This document shows, piece by piece, positions 16,134 through 31,544 of a DNA stretch of 52,800 bases. The position numbers and the translations under genes are program-made. The stretch comes from Bradyrhizobiaceae bacterium (lineage in GTDB: Bacteria > Pseudomonadota > Alphaproteobacteria > Rhizobiales > Xanthobacteraceae), in the NCBI GenBank assembly GCA_003963435.1, contig RXJC01000023.1, positions 1 to 52,800 of the forward strand. The letters are read 5' to 3'. The notes beneath the pieces are model-generated. The model was given only the letters and a program-made list of their open reading frames with translations, was not told the DNA's origin and searched no databases. Each line of letters opens with the position of its first letter. Position 1 is the first letter of the stretch.

Positions 16134-17402
16134 ATGAAAAATCTGTTCTACGTCCGCCATACCTGCCGCCTCTGCCACTCGGACAAGCAAGAGCTGGTCG
16201 TCCCGATGGCGGGCATGCCCATCGGCACACCGAACTTCCAGGTGCCGGACGCCAGCGTGGACGATCCGGTGTTCCGCGCCGCGGTACCGATGGCGCTGCA
16301 TCTGTGCAGGGATTGCGGCCACCTCCAGATTCTCCATGTCGGCAATCCCGAGATCCAGTACCGCAACTACGTCTACACCACCTCGCTCTCGCTCGGCCTG
16401 CGCGAGCACTTCGCCGGCTACGCCAACGACGTCGTCAGCCGCTTCGGCATCGCGCCGGGCTCGCTGGTCGTCGAGCTCGGCAGCAACGACGGATCGCTGC
16501 TCGGCTTCTTCAAAGAGCGCGGGATGCGGGTGCTGGGCGTCGATCCCGCCGTCGACATCGCCAAGCGCGCGACCGAGGCAGGGATCGAGACCATCGGCGA
16601 TTTCTTCACCGACGCGATCGGCCACCGCATCCTGCAGAGCCACGGTCCGGCGAGCGTCGTGATCGCCAACAACATGATCGCCAATGTCGACAATCTCGAC
16701 CCGCTGGTGATCGGGGTTCGCGACGTGCTGGCGCCGGACGGATTGTTCGTGTTCGAAACGCAATACGGCGTCGACGTCACCGAGAAGAACCTGCTCGACA
16801 CCGTCTATCACGAGCATCTGTCGTATTTTAACATCAAGCCGTTGATCCGGTTCTTTGCCCGTCTCGGCATGGAGCTGATCGACGTCCAGCATATCTGGAC
16901 CAAGGGCGGCTCGATCCGCGTCACCGTGCAGCGCGCCGGCGGCGCCAAGAAGCCGTCGGCCGAGGTCGCGCGCTTCGTTGCCGAGGAAGAGCGGCTCGGC
17001 GTCGATCAGCCGGCTTATTATGCGCCCTACGTGAAGCGGATCGCCGCCATCCGCGACGAACTGGTCGCGATGGCCGACGCCGCCCATGCGCGCGGTCAGC
17101 TGGTCGCCGGTTATGGCGTCTCCGTGGGCACCACGACGCTGCTGCCGCAGTTCGGACTGGAGAACAAGATCGACTTCCTGGTGGACGATGATCCCAAGAA
17201 GGGGAACGTGATGGCCGGTCCCGGCTATGACATCCCGATCCTGCCGCCCGCCGCCCTTTACGAGCGCAAGCCGGCGTTCGTCGTCGTGTTCGCCTGGCGC
17301 TATGTCGACCCGATCCGGGCCAAGCACGCCCGCTATTTCGCCGAAGGCGGTAAGTTCGTGGTGCCGCTGCCCGGTATTTCCATGGTCGACCGGGCCGACT
17401 GA
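16134..17402 (+). CDS. Sugar C-methyltransferase with N-terminal zinc-binding domain
   Basis: A 422-residue protein of the three-domain type seen in NDP-sugar C-methyltransferases (TylC3/NovU-like). A zinc-finger-like N terminus has Cys11-x2-Cys14 and Cys58-x2-Cys61 (CRLC and CRDCGH). The SAM domain has LVVELGSNDGSLLGFF (about 111-126), followed by the catalytic-type YHEHLSYF (225-232). A C-terminal Rossmann-like domain contains VAGYGVSVGTTTLL. These enzymes methylate carbon 3 (or another position) of a keto-sugar to form branched deoxysugars. The start is ATG 16134; the frame is open upstream into the flippase-like gene but has no good start there. The 85-base gap and shared strand suggest cotranscription with the two genes before it. 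Confidence 0.88.
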   Translation: MKNLFYVRHTCRLCHSDKQELVVPMAGMPIGTPNFQVPDASVDDPVFRAAVPMALHLCRDCGHLQILHVGNPEIQYRNYVYTTSLSLGLREHFAGYANDVVSRFGIAPGSLVVELGSNDGSLLGFFKERGMRVLGVDPAVDIAKRATEAGIETIGDFFTDAIGHRILQSHGPASVVIANNMIANVDNLDPLVIGVRDVLAPDGLFVFETQYGVDVTEKNLLDTVYHEHLSYFNIKPLIRFFARLGMELIDVQHIWTKGGSIRVTVQRAGGAKKPSAEVARFVAEEERLGVDQPAYYAPYVKRIAAIRDELVAMADAAHARGQLVAGYGVSVGTTTLLPQFGLENKIDFLVDDDPKKGNVMAGPGYDIPILPPAALYERKPAFVVVFAWRYVDPIRAKHARYFAEGGKFVVPLPGISMVDRAD

Positions 17403-17747
17403 CGGGTCGTTGAGGCGGGGAAGGGGTCACGGCACCAGGCCGGCCCCTGCACCGGCAGATCGTCGGGACCGATAAAGCGTTGATTCGCTTGGAATCTGCC
17501 GGAGGCCGGTGCGGATCAGGGGGGGCCGGCGGGTCCGCCGCTACCTTGACGTTTGGTCTCATCCGCAGTAGATACCCCGCACTCGCAGCCGGCCCGTTAG
17601 ACGCGGATCTCCGGCGCGGCTTTGAAATCCCCGAACAATCGAGCCCGGATTCCGGCTCATCCTTCGCGACAGAGGGCTGGGCCAACGGCGGCTGTTCGGA
17701 TCCCTGAAATTCATTCGCGTCTGTCGACGGACGCTGGACCCCAAACG
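17403..17747 (+). other. Gene-free stretch before secE
   Basis: These 345 bases separate the sugar cluster from the secE-nusG operon. A good promoter lies at 17546-17574, which leaves a leader of roughly 165 bases before secE. No tRNA-Trp gene and no second tuf gene is found here, although one or both often precede secE in proteobacteria. No repeat or convincing small ORF is visible. Confidence 0.6.
17546..17574 (+). promoter_or_regulatory. Candidate sigma-70 promoter of secE-nusG
   Basis: TTGACG (17546-17551), a 17-base spacer, then TAGATA (17569-17574), inside the alphaproteobacterial-style context CTTGAC. Both elements are near consensus at ideal spacing, and no gene lies between them and secE. 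Confidence 0.55.
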
Positions 17748-17939
17748 ATGGCAGTCAGCCCGTTCAAGTTCTTGCAGGAAGTGCGTTCGGAGACCGCCAA
17801 GGTCACCTGGCCGACGCGCCGTGAGACCACGATCACCACCATCATGGTGTTCGTCATGGTTGCCGTGGCCTCGATCTTTTTCTTCGCCGCCGACCAGATC
17901 ATCCGCGTCCTCATCACCTTCCTTCTGGGCATTCACTGA
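17748..17939 (+). CDS. secE: Preprotein translocase subunit SecE
   Basis: A 63-residue protein with the short SecE layout: an amphipathic helix with FKFLQEVRSETAKVTWPTRRE followed by one transmembrane segment (about residues 31-52). It clamps the SecY channel of the inner-membrane Sec translocon. E. coli SecE has three membrane segments, whereas most bacteria, including alphaproteobacteria, have this single-span form. ATG 17748 is chosen; the frame is open to 17622, but that extension is poorly conserved in kind. Its TGA overlaps the nusG ATG by one base (TGATG), so the two are coupled. Confidence 0.95.
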   Translation: MAVSPFKFLQEVRSETAKVTWPTRRETTITTIMVFVMVAVASIFFFAADQIIRVLITFLLGIH

Positions 17940-18493
17940 TGGCAACAGCAACCGCTCAACTGTCTGACAAGCGCTGGTACATCGTCCACGCCTATTCGAA
18001 CTTCGAGAAGAAGGTCGCCGAATCGATCCGCGAGCAGGCCAAGCAGCGCGGGCTCGAGGATCTGTTCGAGCTGGTGCTGGTACCGACCGAGAAGGTCACG
18101 GAAGTGCGCCGCGGCCGCAAGATCGACGCCGAGCGCAAGTTCTTCCCCGGCTACGTGCTGGTGAAGATGAAGCTGACCGACGAGGCGTTCCATCTGATCA
18201 AGAACACGCCGAAGGTCACGGGCTTCCTCGGCGCCGAAAACAAGCCGATGCCGATCTCGGAAGCCGAGGCCATGCGGATCCTGCACCAGGTGCAGGAGGG
18301 CGTGGAACGGCCGAAGGCCTCGGTATCGTTCGAGATCGGCGAGAACGTGCGCGTGGCCGATGGCCCGTTTGCCTCGTTCTCGGGCGTCGTCGAGGAAATC
18401 GACGAGGCGCGCTCGCGCGTGAAGGTCGCGGTGTCGATCTTCGGCCGCGCCACGCCGGTCGAGCTGGAATTCGGTCAGGTCGAGAAGGTCTGA
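17939..18493 (+). CDS. nusG: Transcription termination/antitermination factor NusG
   Basis: A 184-residue protein with the NGN domain (KRWYIVHAYSNFEKKVAESI near the N terminus, RKFFPGYVLVKM in the middle) and a C-terminal KOW domain (GENVRVADGPFASFSGVVEE). NusG binds RNA polymerase to increase processivity and links it to Rho or to the ribosomal protein S10. The length fits the family. The start overlaps the secE stop. It is followed by a 225-base gap containing a long palindromic element and a putative L1-binding leader, so nusG and rplK may be partly separated in expression. Confidence 0.97.
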   Translation: MATATAQLSDKRWYIVHAYSNFEKKVAESIREQAKQRGLEDLFELVLVPTEKVTEVRRGRKIDAERKFFPGYVLVKMKLTDEAFHLIKNTPKVTGFLGAENKPMPISEAEAMRILHQVQEGVERPKASVSFEIGENVRVADGPFASFSGVVEEIDEARSRVKVAVSIFGRATPVELEFGQVEKV

Positions 18494-18502
18494 TCCGATG
18501 CT

Positions 18503-18594
18503 GTCATTGCCGGGCTTGACCCGGCAATCCATCTGCTTCGTAACAAAGCACTTTACGAAGCGGGTTGGATGCCCGGGTCAAGCCCGGGCATGAC
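18503..18594. repeat. 92-base imperfect palindromic element between nusG and rplK
   Basis: A composite inverted repeat with outer arms GTCAT/ATGAC. It holds three stem-loops: 18507-18527 (8-bp stem TTGCCGGG, loop CTTGA), a central one with GCTTCGTAA (18535-18543) pairing with TTACGAAGC (18553-18561), and 18569-18591 (9-bp stem ATGCCCGGG, loop TCAAG). The two outer hairpins are near reverse complements of each other. This looks like a member of a dispersed palindromic family common in Bradyrhizobium intergenic DNA (from memory). It can form a strong RNA hairpin just after nusG. Confidence 0.75.
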
Positions 18595-18625
18595 GAGAGT
18601 GGAGGCGGCGACGTCTCTGAAGAGG

Positions 18626-18674
18626 CCGTGGGAGGACGAGGGCGGTTGCCAGCCGCTCGTTGATCCCGACCACG
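18626..18674 (+). promoter_or_regulatory. Putative ribosomal protein L1 autoregulatory leader of rplKA
   Basis: CGTGG (18627-18631) pairs with CCACG (18670-18674), enclosing a GGAGG stretch and an inner stem ACGAG (18636-18640)/CTCGT (18656-18660). The arrangement CGTGGGAG...ACCACG just ahead of rplK resembles the mRNA site at which L1 represses the rplKA operon. The RNA fold is read by eye and the assignment is by analogy. Confidence 0.4.
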
Positions 18675-18718
18675 AACCTGAAACCGCCGGCGACATGCCG
18701 GCACAACAGGAGTGATAC

Positions 18719-19147
18719 ATGGCAAAGAAAGTGACCGGATACCTGAAGCTTCAGGTCCCGGCCGGTGCGGCGAATCCCTCGCCCCCGATCGGTCCCGCGC
18801 TCGGTCAGCGCGGTCTCAACATCATGGAGTTCTGCAAGGCGTTCAACGCGCAGACCCAGAAGGAAGAGAAGAACACCCCGATTCCCGTCGTGATCACGAT
18901 CTACGCCGATCGTTCCTTCACGTTCGAGATGAAGACCCCGCCGATGTCCTTCTTCCTCAAGCAGGCCGCCAAGATCCAGTCCGGCTCGAAGGCGCCGGGC
19001 CGTGACAAGGCCGGCAAGGTGACCAAGGCGCAGGTGCGCGAGATCGCCGAGAAGAAGATGAAGGACTTGAATTGCGACAGCATCGAAGCGGCCATGAAGA
19101 TGGTCGAGGGCTCCGCCCGTTCGATGGGTCTGGAAGTTGCGGGGTAA
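18719..19147 (+). CDS. rplK: 50S ribosomal protein L11
   Basis: A 142-residue L11 of standard length, starting [16 protein letters not shown] with [20 protein letters not shown] in the N-terminal domain and the rRNA-binding C-terminal domain ([16 protein letters not shown]). L11 sits in the GTPase-associated centre on 23S rRNA helices 43/44. A strong Shine-Dalgarno, CAGGAG, lies about seven bases before the ATG. It is followed six bases later by rplA. Expression is probably controlled by L1 binding to the leader upstream. Confidence 0.98.
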   Translation: MAKKVTGYLKLQVPAGAANPSPPIGPALGQRGLNIMEFCKAFNAQTQKEEKNTPIPVVITIYADRSFTFEMKTPPMSFFLKQAAKIQSGSKAPGRDKAGKVTKAQVREIAEKKMKDLNCDSIEAAMKMVEGSARSMGLEVAG

Positions 19148-19153
19148 GCGATC

Positions 19154-19846
19154 ATGGCAATCGGAAAGCGTTTGAACAAAGCCCGTGAAGGTGTTGACCG
19201 CGAAAAGCTTTACCCGCTCGCGGAAGCCATCAAGATGGTCAAGGAGCGTGCCAAGGCGAAGTTCGACGAGACCATCGAGGTCGCGATCAATCTCGGCGTC
19301 GATCCGCGTCACGCCGACCAGATGGTCCGCGGTGTCGTGACCCTGCCGAACGGCACCGGCCGTACGCTCCGCGTCGGCGTGTTCGCCCGCGGCGCCAAGG
19401 CTGACGAAGCCAAGGCCGCCGGTGCCGACGTCGTCGGCGCCGAGGACCTGGTCGAGAAGGTGCAGAACGGCGCGATCGATTTCGACCGCTGCATCGCCAC
19501 CCCCGACATGATGCCGCTGGTCGGTCGCCTCGGTAAGGTGCTCGGCCCGCGTGGGCTGATGCCGAACCCGAAGATCGGCACCGTGACCATGGACGTCACC
19601 GGCGCGGTGAAGGGTGCCAAGGGCGGCTCGGTCGAGTTCCGCGTCGAGAAGGCCGGCATCCTGCAGGCCGGCGTCGGCAAGGCCTCGTTCTCCGAGGAGA
19701 AGCTGGTCGAGAACATCAAGGCTCTGGCCGATGCGGTCTCGAAGGCCAAGCCGGCCGGCTCCAAGGGCACCTACATCCAGCGCGTTGCGGTGTCCTCGAC
19801 GATGGGCCCGGGCGTGAAGGTCGAGCCGGGCACCATCCTCGGCTAA
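19154..19846 (+). CDS. rplA: 50S ribosomal protein L1
   Basis: A 230-residue L1 with the two-domain family pattern: [18 protein letters not shown] and [24 protein letters not shown] segments are visible (the latter from about residue 120). L1 forms the mobile stalk that helps release E-site tRNA and is the usual translational repressor of rplKA. It follows rplK after a 6-base gap. A strong hairpin at 19885-19920 ends the transcript unit before the dehydrogenase gene. Confidence 0.98.
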   Translation: MAIGKRLNKAREGVDREKLYPLAEAIKMVKERAKAKFDETIEVAINLGVDPRHADQMVRGVVTLPNGTGRTLRVGVFARGAKADEAKAAGADVVGAEDLVEKVQNGAIDFDRCIATPDMMPLVGRLGKVLGPRGLMPNPKIGTVTMDVTGAVKGAKGGSVEFRVEKAGILQAGVGKASFSEEKLVENIKALADAVSKAKPAGSKGTYIQRVAVSSTMGPGVKVEPGTILG

Positions 19847-19884
19847 AGGCCTGCCTCGGCGAGAGGTTTGGAAATTGCATGAGG

Positions 19885-19920
19885 CGAGGGGCGGAATTGG
19901 GCAACCGATTCCGCCCCTCG
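19885..19920 (+). terminator. Intrinsic terminator after rplA
   Basis: A 16-bp stem (CGAGGGGCGGAATTGG pairing with CCGATTCCGCCCCTCG, one G-U pair) closes on a GCAA tetraloop at 19901-19904. A modest T-run (TCGTTTG) follows. The hairpin lies 39 bases after the rplA stop, so it should separate rplKA from the downstream gene at least partly. Confidence 0.7.
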
Positions 19921-19954
19921 TCGTTTGTGGCGGCGCTCACTGGAAACAACAACA

Positions 19955-20893
19955 ATGGCTGACAAGGTCCTGATCTATTCGCGCTTTCCCAAGACCATGA
20001 TGGCGCGCTTCGCCGAGCGGTTCGAATTGCTCGACACCGGCGGCAGGCCCGCGCGCGAGGTGTTTCCGGCCGAGGAACTCGCCGGCATCCGTGCGCTGCT
20101 GACAGCCGGCGGCTCGCCACTCGGCGCGGAGGCGATGGACCAATTTCCTAAGCTCGGCGCCATCGTCTGCTATGGCACCGGCTATGACGGCGTCGATCTG
20201 CAGGCGGCGGCCAGCCGCAACATCGCAGTCGGCCACAGTCCGGGCGCCAATGCCGCTTCGGTCGCCGACATCGCGATGACCCTGATGCTGGCGACGACGC
20301 GGCGGATCCTGGTCGCCGACCAATATGTCCGCAGCGGCGACTGGGCGGCGTCGAAGCCGTCGCCGATGATGCGTCCCCAGGCCGGCATGCCCGGCCGCCG
20401 CATCGGCGTCTACGGCCGCAAGATCGCGGCGCGCTGCGCCGCCTTCGAGAGCGAAATCGGCTATTTCAGCCGCACCCGATACGATCTGCCGTATCAATAT
20501 TTCCCGACCCTGGAGGCGCTCGCCGACTGGTGCAGCGTGCTGATGATCGCGGTGCGGGCAGGGGCCGAGACCCAGCACGTCGTCAACGCCGAGATCCTCA
20601 AGCGCCTCGGCGTGGACGGCTACGTCGTCAACATCTCCCGCGGCTCTGTGATCGATGAGAAGGCCCTGGTTGCGGCCCTCTCCGACAAGACCATCGCCGG
20701 TGCCGGCCTCGACGTGTTCGAGCAGGAACCGCACGCGCCCGACGCGTTGACGGCGCTGCCGAACGTGGTGTTCGCCCCGCATATCGGCGGCCACACCCTC
20801 GAATCGCACGTCGCCATGCAGGGCTGCGTTTTGGCGAACCTGACCGCCTTTTTCGAGGGCAAGCCGCTGCCTTACGCCGTCAGATCGGCCTGA
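19955..20893 (+). CDS. D-2-hydroxyacid dehydrogenase-family protein with shortened NAD-binding loop
   Basis: A 312-residue protein of the D-isomer-specific 2-hydroxyacid dehydrogenase family. The catalytic residues are intact: Arg229 in NISRGSVID, Glu258 in LDVFEQEPH and His276 in FAPHIGGHT. The NAD-binding loop is abnormal: where relatives have a GxGxxG pattern such as VYGLGxIGRKIA, this protein reads RIGVYGRKIAARC (149-161), four residues short. That removes most of the phosphate-binding glycines. The change is in frame, so the rest is undisturbed. The gene sits between rplA and rplJ on the same strand, after the rplA terminator. ATG 19955 is used; an ORF start further upstream lacks support. 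It may be inactive, or use a different nucleotide-binding mode. Confidence 0.85.
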   Translation: MADKVLIYSRFPKTMMARFAERFELLDTGGRPAREVFPAEELAGIRALLTAGGSPLGAEAMDQFPKLGAIVCYGTGYDGVDLQAAASRNIAVGHSPGANAASVADIAMTLMLATTRRILVADQYVRSGDWAASKPSPMMRPQAGMPGRRIGVYGRKIAARCAAFESEIGYFSRTRYDLPYQYFPTLEALADWCSVLMIAVRAGAETQHVVNAEILKRLGVDGYVVNISRGSVIDEKALVAALSDKTIAGAGLDVFEQEPHAPDALTALPNVVFAPHIGGHTLESHVAMQGCVLANLTAFFEGKPLPYAVRSA

Positions 20894-21479
20894 ATCGGTC
20901 CTTTCGGCCCGCCTCAAGCCCCGCCGGCAACGGATTGGAACTGGTGTGAATTTTGCTCTTGGCAAGCAGGGCCGGAGCGGCTAAAGAACCGCCTCCGGAC
21001 GTGCCGGCCTCGGCTGGCGCGTTCGTGCACGCATTCCGAAAACCCGACACGACAGGAGATCATTCCTTTTCAGGACGTCCGCGAGGATTTGCCCGAAAAG
21101 GAAGGAAAATCCGTCGGTTGGTGGGAATGCGGGCAAGGGTCGGGCGGTTCGCCGGCTGACCTTGTCCTGTCCAAGACTGCAGGCGCCCGCGGGAAGTTTC
21201 GATTTCCCAATGGCTTAATCGCATGGCCTGCATAGACGGGTGAAGACCGGATTTCACTTCGCGTCCAGCTTTAAGGGTTGGTTTCGCGAAACGGGTCTGG
21301 TTCGGACCTCGACACGCCGTGGGCTTTAACGGGCTCCCGGAGGGCAGGCTTTGAATTGTCGTCTCGCCCGGCGCGTGTCCGAAGGGTTCTGGCCCTGAGG
21401 TTCAGGTTTTGGGTGGGGCGATGGGTGCAACCCGGCGGTCCCGCTTTTCGCGAAGACTGCCAACCGGAAAGAGCTTGCT
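20894..21479 (+). other. Gene-free stretch and leader before rplJ
   Basis: These 586 bases hold no convincing gene; a 68-codon open frame at 20953-21159 is Arg/Pro-rich and lacks a ribosome site. A candidate promoter sits at 20959-20987, which would give a leader of nearly 500 bases. The palindrome GTTTCGCGAAAC is at 21281-21292. In other bacteria the region just upstream of rplJ carries the L10-L7/L12 autoregulatory RNA, and the GC-rich, hairpin-forming sequence from about 21240 on is the natural place for it, by position only. Confidence 0.5.
20959..20987 (+). promoter_or_regulatory. Candidate promoter of rplJL(-rpoBC)
   Basis: TTGGCA (20959-20964), a 17-base spacer and TAAAGA (20982-20987). 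The -35 is five of six to consensus and the -10 is weaker. It is placed just downstream of the dehydrogenase gene with no other gene before rplJ. Confidence 0.35.
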
Positions 21480-21998
21480 GTGGAACGAGCGGCAAAAAAG
21501 GACGCGGTCGAACAGCTCAATGGGGTCTTCAAGACCACGAGCGTCGCGATCGTTGCTCAATATTCCGGCCTGACCGTTGCCCAGATGCAGAAGCTGCGTA
21601 CGCAGATGAAGCAGGCTGGCGCCTCGGTGAAGGTCTCGAAGAACCGTCTCGCCAAAATTGCTCTTGAAGGCACTGACGTCGTTGCCATCGGTCCCATGCT
21701 GAAGGGGCCGACCGTGATCGCCACTTCGAACGATCCGGTAGCGGCGCCGAAGGTCGCCGTCGAATTCGCCAAGGCGAACGAAAAGTTCGTCATCGTTGGC
21801 GGCTCGATGGGAAAGACCGTCCTGAATGTCGATGGCGTGAAGGCGCTTGCCTCGCTGCCGTCGCTTGACGAACTGCGCGGCAAGATCGTCGGCCTCATCG
21901 TGGCCCCGGCGACCAAGCTGGCCCAGCTCGCCAACGCGCCCGCGGGCAAGCTCGCGCGCGTCATCCAGGCTCATGCCTCAAAGGGCGAAGCGGCCTGA
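21480..21998 (+). CDS. rplJ: 50S ribosomal protein L10
   Basis: A 172-residue L10 with [19 protein letters not shown] at the N terminus and [17 protein letters not shown] in the rRNA-binding domain; the C-terminal helix that holds the L7/L12 dimers ends [19 protein letters not shown]. It begins with GTG 21480, with GGAAAG about eight bases upstream. Its 54-base gap to rplL is short, so the pair forms one transcript. L10 usually represses rplJL by binding the leader RNA. Confidence 0.97.
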   Translation: MERAAKKDAVEQLNGVFKTTSVAIVAQYSGLTVAQMQKLRTQMKQAGASVKVSKNRLAKIALEGTDVVAIGPMLKGPTVIATSNDPVAAPKVAVEFAKANEKFVIVGGSMGKTVLNVDGVKALASLPSLDELRGKIVGLIVAPATKLAQLANAPAGKLARVIQAHASKGEAA

Positions 21999-22052
21999 CG
22001 CCCTTCGCAAAACTCAAACCCGAACCAGACTTACACCTAAGGAAACTGAACA

Positions 22053-22430
22053 ATGGCTGACTTGCAGAAGATCGTTGACGACCTCTCGAGCCTCACCGTG
22101 CTCGAGGCTGCCGAACTCGCGAAGCTCCTCGAAGAGAAGTGGGGCGTTTCGGCTGCCGCGGCTGTCGCCGTGGCCGGCCCGGCTGGTGGTGGCGCTGCCG
22201 CCGCTCCGGCGGAAGAGAAGACCGAGTTCACGGTCGTTCTCGCCTCGGCTGGCGACAAGAAGATCGAGGTCATCAAGGAAGTCCGCGCCATCACCGGTCT
22301 CGGCCTGAAGGAAGCAAAGGACCTCGTCGAGGGTGCTCCGAAGCCGTTGAAGGAAGGCGTGAACAAGGAAGAAGCCGAGAAGATCAAGGCCCAGATCGAG
22401 AAGGCTGGCGCCAAGGTCGAACTCAAGTAA
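22053..22430 (+). CDS. rplL: 50S ribosomal protein L7/L12
   Basis: A 125-residue stalk protein: N-terminal dimer helix ([20 protein letters not shown]), an Ala/Gly/Pro-rich hinge (about residues 37-55) and the globular C-terminal domain with [20 protein letters not shown]. It recruits and stimulates translational GTPases (EF-Tu, EF-G). Shine-Dalgarno-like AAGGAAA precedes the ATG. A strong hairpin follows 17 bases after the stop and may attenuate readthrough into rpoB. Confidence 0.98.
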   Translation: MADLQKIVDDLSSLTVLEAAELAKLLEEKWGVSAAAAVAVAGPAGGGAAAAPAEEKTEFTVVLASAGDKKIEVIKEVRAITGLGLKEAKDLVEGAPKPLKEGVNKEEAEKIKAQIEKAGAKVELK

Positions 22431-22446
22431 GCACTGCTTACTGGCG

Positions 22447-22477
22447 CGGGATCCCGGGCGGACGGCCTGGGATCCCG
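22447..22477 (+). terminator. Hairpin after rplL, possible attenuator ahead of rpoB
   Basis: CGGGATCCCGGG (22447-22458) pairs with CCTGGGATCCCG (22466-22477), twelve base pairs with one G-U and a 7-base loop. ATTTGCCC follows, so there is no strong U-tract. In E. coli a partial terminator lies at the same place (rplL-rpoB) and sets the ratio of ribosomal protein to polymerase; that role here is by analogy. Confidence 0.5.
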
Positions 22478-22901
22478 ATTTGCCCTCGAAGAGGGTGGAT
22501 GCAAAAGGCGTGCGACGGAACGTCCCGACGCGAGCCGAACACGAAAAAGTGTGGGGATTTGTGGGTCTATCCCTCGAATCTACACTATTGTCGCCCCATA
22601 TCGGGTCGGCAGCACGAAAGCGCGGTGGGCAGGGAGGCTGGATTTCCCTGTAAGCCGTTGGGAGAACAAGCTATTTCGGGCTTTTGCAGTCCGTGAAGAC
22701 GATCGTTGTGACGGGCGGGCGCGCCTATGCGCCCCGCGCGTCGTTTTGCGTTTTGAAGGTCTGAAGAACAGATTCAGGACATTCCCGCCTGAAACTGAGT
22801 TTCCGACCCCCAAAACGGGTTCGAAAAATTCAACCCGGGGAGCGGCGGCAGTCGCGTTCCGGACGGCGCGCCCAGAGCGGGCGACGAAATGAGAGGCCAC
22901 G
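22478..22901 (+). other. Gene-free stretch and leader before rpoB
   Basis: These 424 bases lie between the rplL hairpin and rpoB. No good promoter is visible; TACACT (22581-22586) could be a -10, but it lacks a convincing -35. Small hairpins can form, for example GGGCGC (22717-22722) with GCGCCC (22729-22734) and CGGGTT (22816-22821) with AACCCG (22832-22837). A 113-codon open frame at 22551-22892 looks non-coding. Readthrough from rplJL is the likely source of rpoBC mRNA. Confidence 0.45.
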
Positions 22902-27026
<4,125 letters not shown>

Positions 27027-27038
27027 TTCGACCTGTCA

Positions 27039-27061
27039 TGCCCGGCCTTCGCGGCCGGGCA
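27039..27061 (+). repeat. Perfect hairpin between rpoB and rpoC
   Basis: TGCCCGGCC (27039-27047) and GGCCGGGCA (27053-27061) form a 9-bp perfect stem with a 5-base loop TTCGC. There is no T-run after it, so it is not a standard terminator. The core resembles the outer hairpins of the element between nusG and rplK, and it may be a short member of the same repeat family or an RNA processing site. Confidence 0.55.
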
Positions 27062-27154
27062 CCGGCGCCCCGCCCGAGGCCTTGAGGGCAGGGCGCCCTG
27101 CAAAGTGATTTTCGAATTTGCGGCCGGAGGCGACCGGCACGCGAGGAGAAGACG

Positions 27155-31351
<4,197 letters not shown>

Positions 31352-31382
31352 TCGTTCATCCGTAGGAATACCGAGGACAATG

Positions 31383-31409
31383 AAAAGGCCGGCGCAAGCC
31401 GGCCTTTTT
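31383..31409 (+). terminator. Strong intrinsic terminator after rpoC
   Basis: AAAAGGCCGGC, GCAA tetraloop, GCCGGCCTTTTT: an 11-bp stem flanked by an A-run and followed by five T. It is the clearest rho-independent terminator in the window and marks the end of the rplJL-rpoBC transcript. Confidence 0.93.
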
Positions 31410-31467
31410 GCTGCTTTCTTTGCTTGCTGCGATGCGGCATCAACCTTTGTTCATCTTTCCTTCAGGC

Positions 31468-31483
31468 GCAAAAGCGCTTTTGC
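31468..31483. promoter_or_regulatory. Perfect 16-base palindrome upstream of the oxidase-methyltransferase gene
   Basis: GCAAAAGCGCTTTTGC is self-complementary over all 16 bases and lies 61 bases before the next ATG, behind the rpoC terminator. With no loop it is a poor RNA hairpin but a typical dimeric-regulator operator. No matching regulator gene is nearby. Confidence 0.4.
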
Positions 31484-31544
31484 TGGGGGAGTTTAGACCG
31501 GTGGATCCCGTGACGGGGGCAGGGCCGGAGACCACGGAACTCAC

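Noticed and set aside
17403..17747. tRNA-Trp or other tRNA before secE
   Set aside because: No cloverleaf, T-loop GGTTCGAAT-type motif or CCA end was found by eye in this gap.
20953..21159. 68-codon open frame before rplJ
   Set aside because: Arg/Pro-rich, no ribosome site, and located in a leader region; treated as non-coding.
22551..22892. 113-codon open frame between rplL and rpoB
   Set aside because: No family resemblance, no ribosome site and Arg-rich composition.
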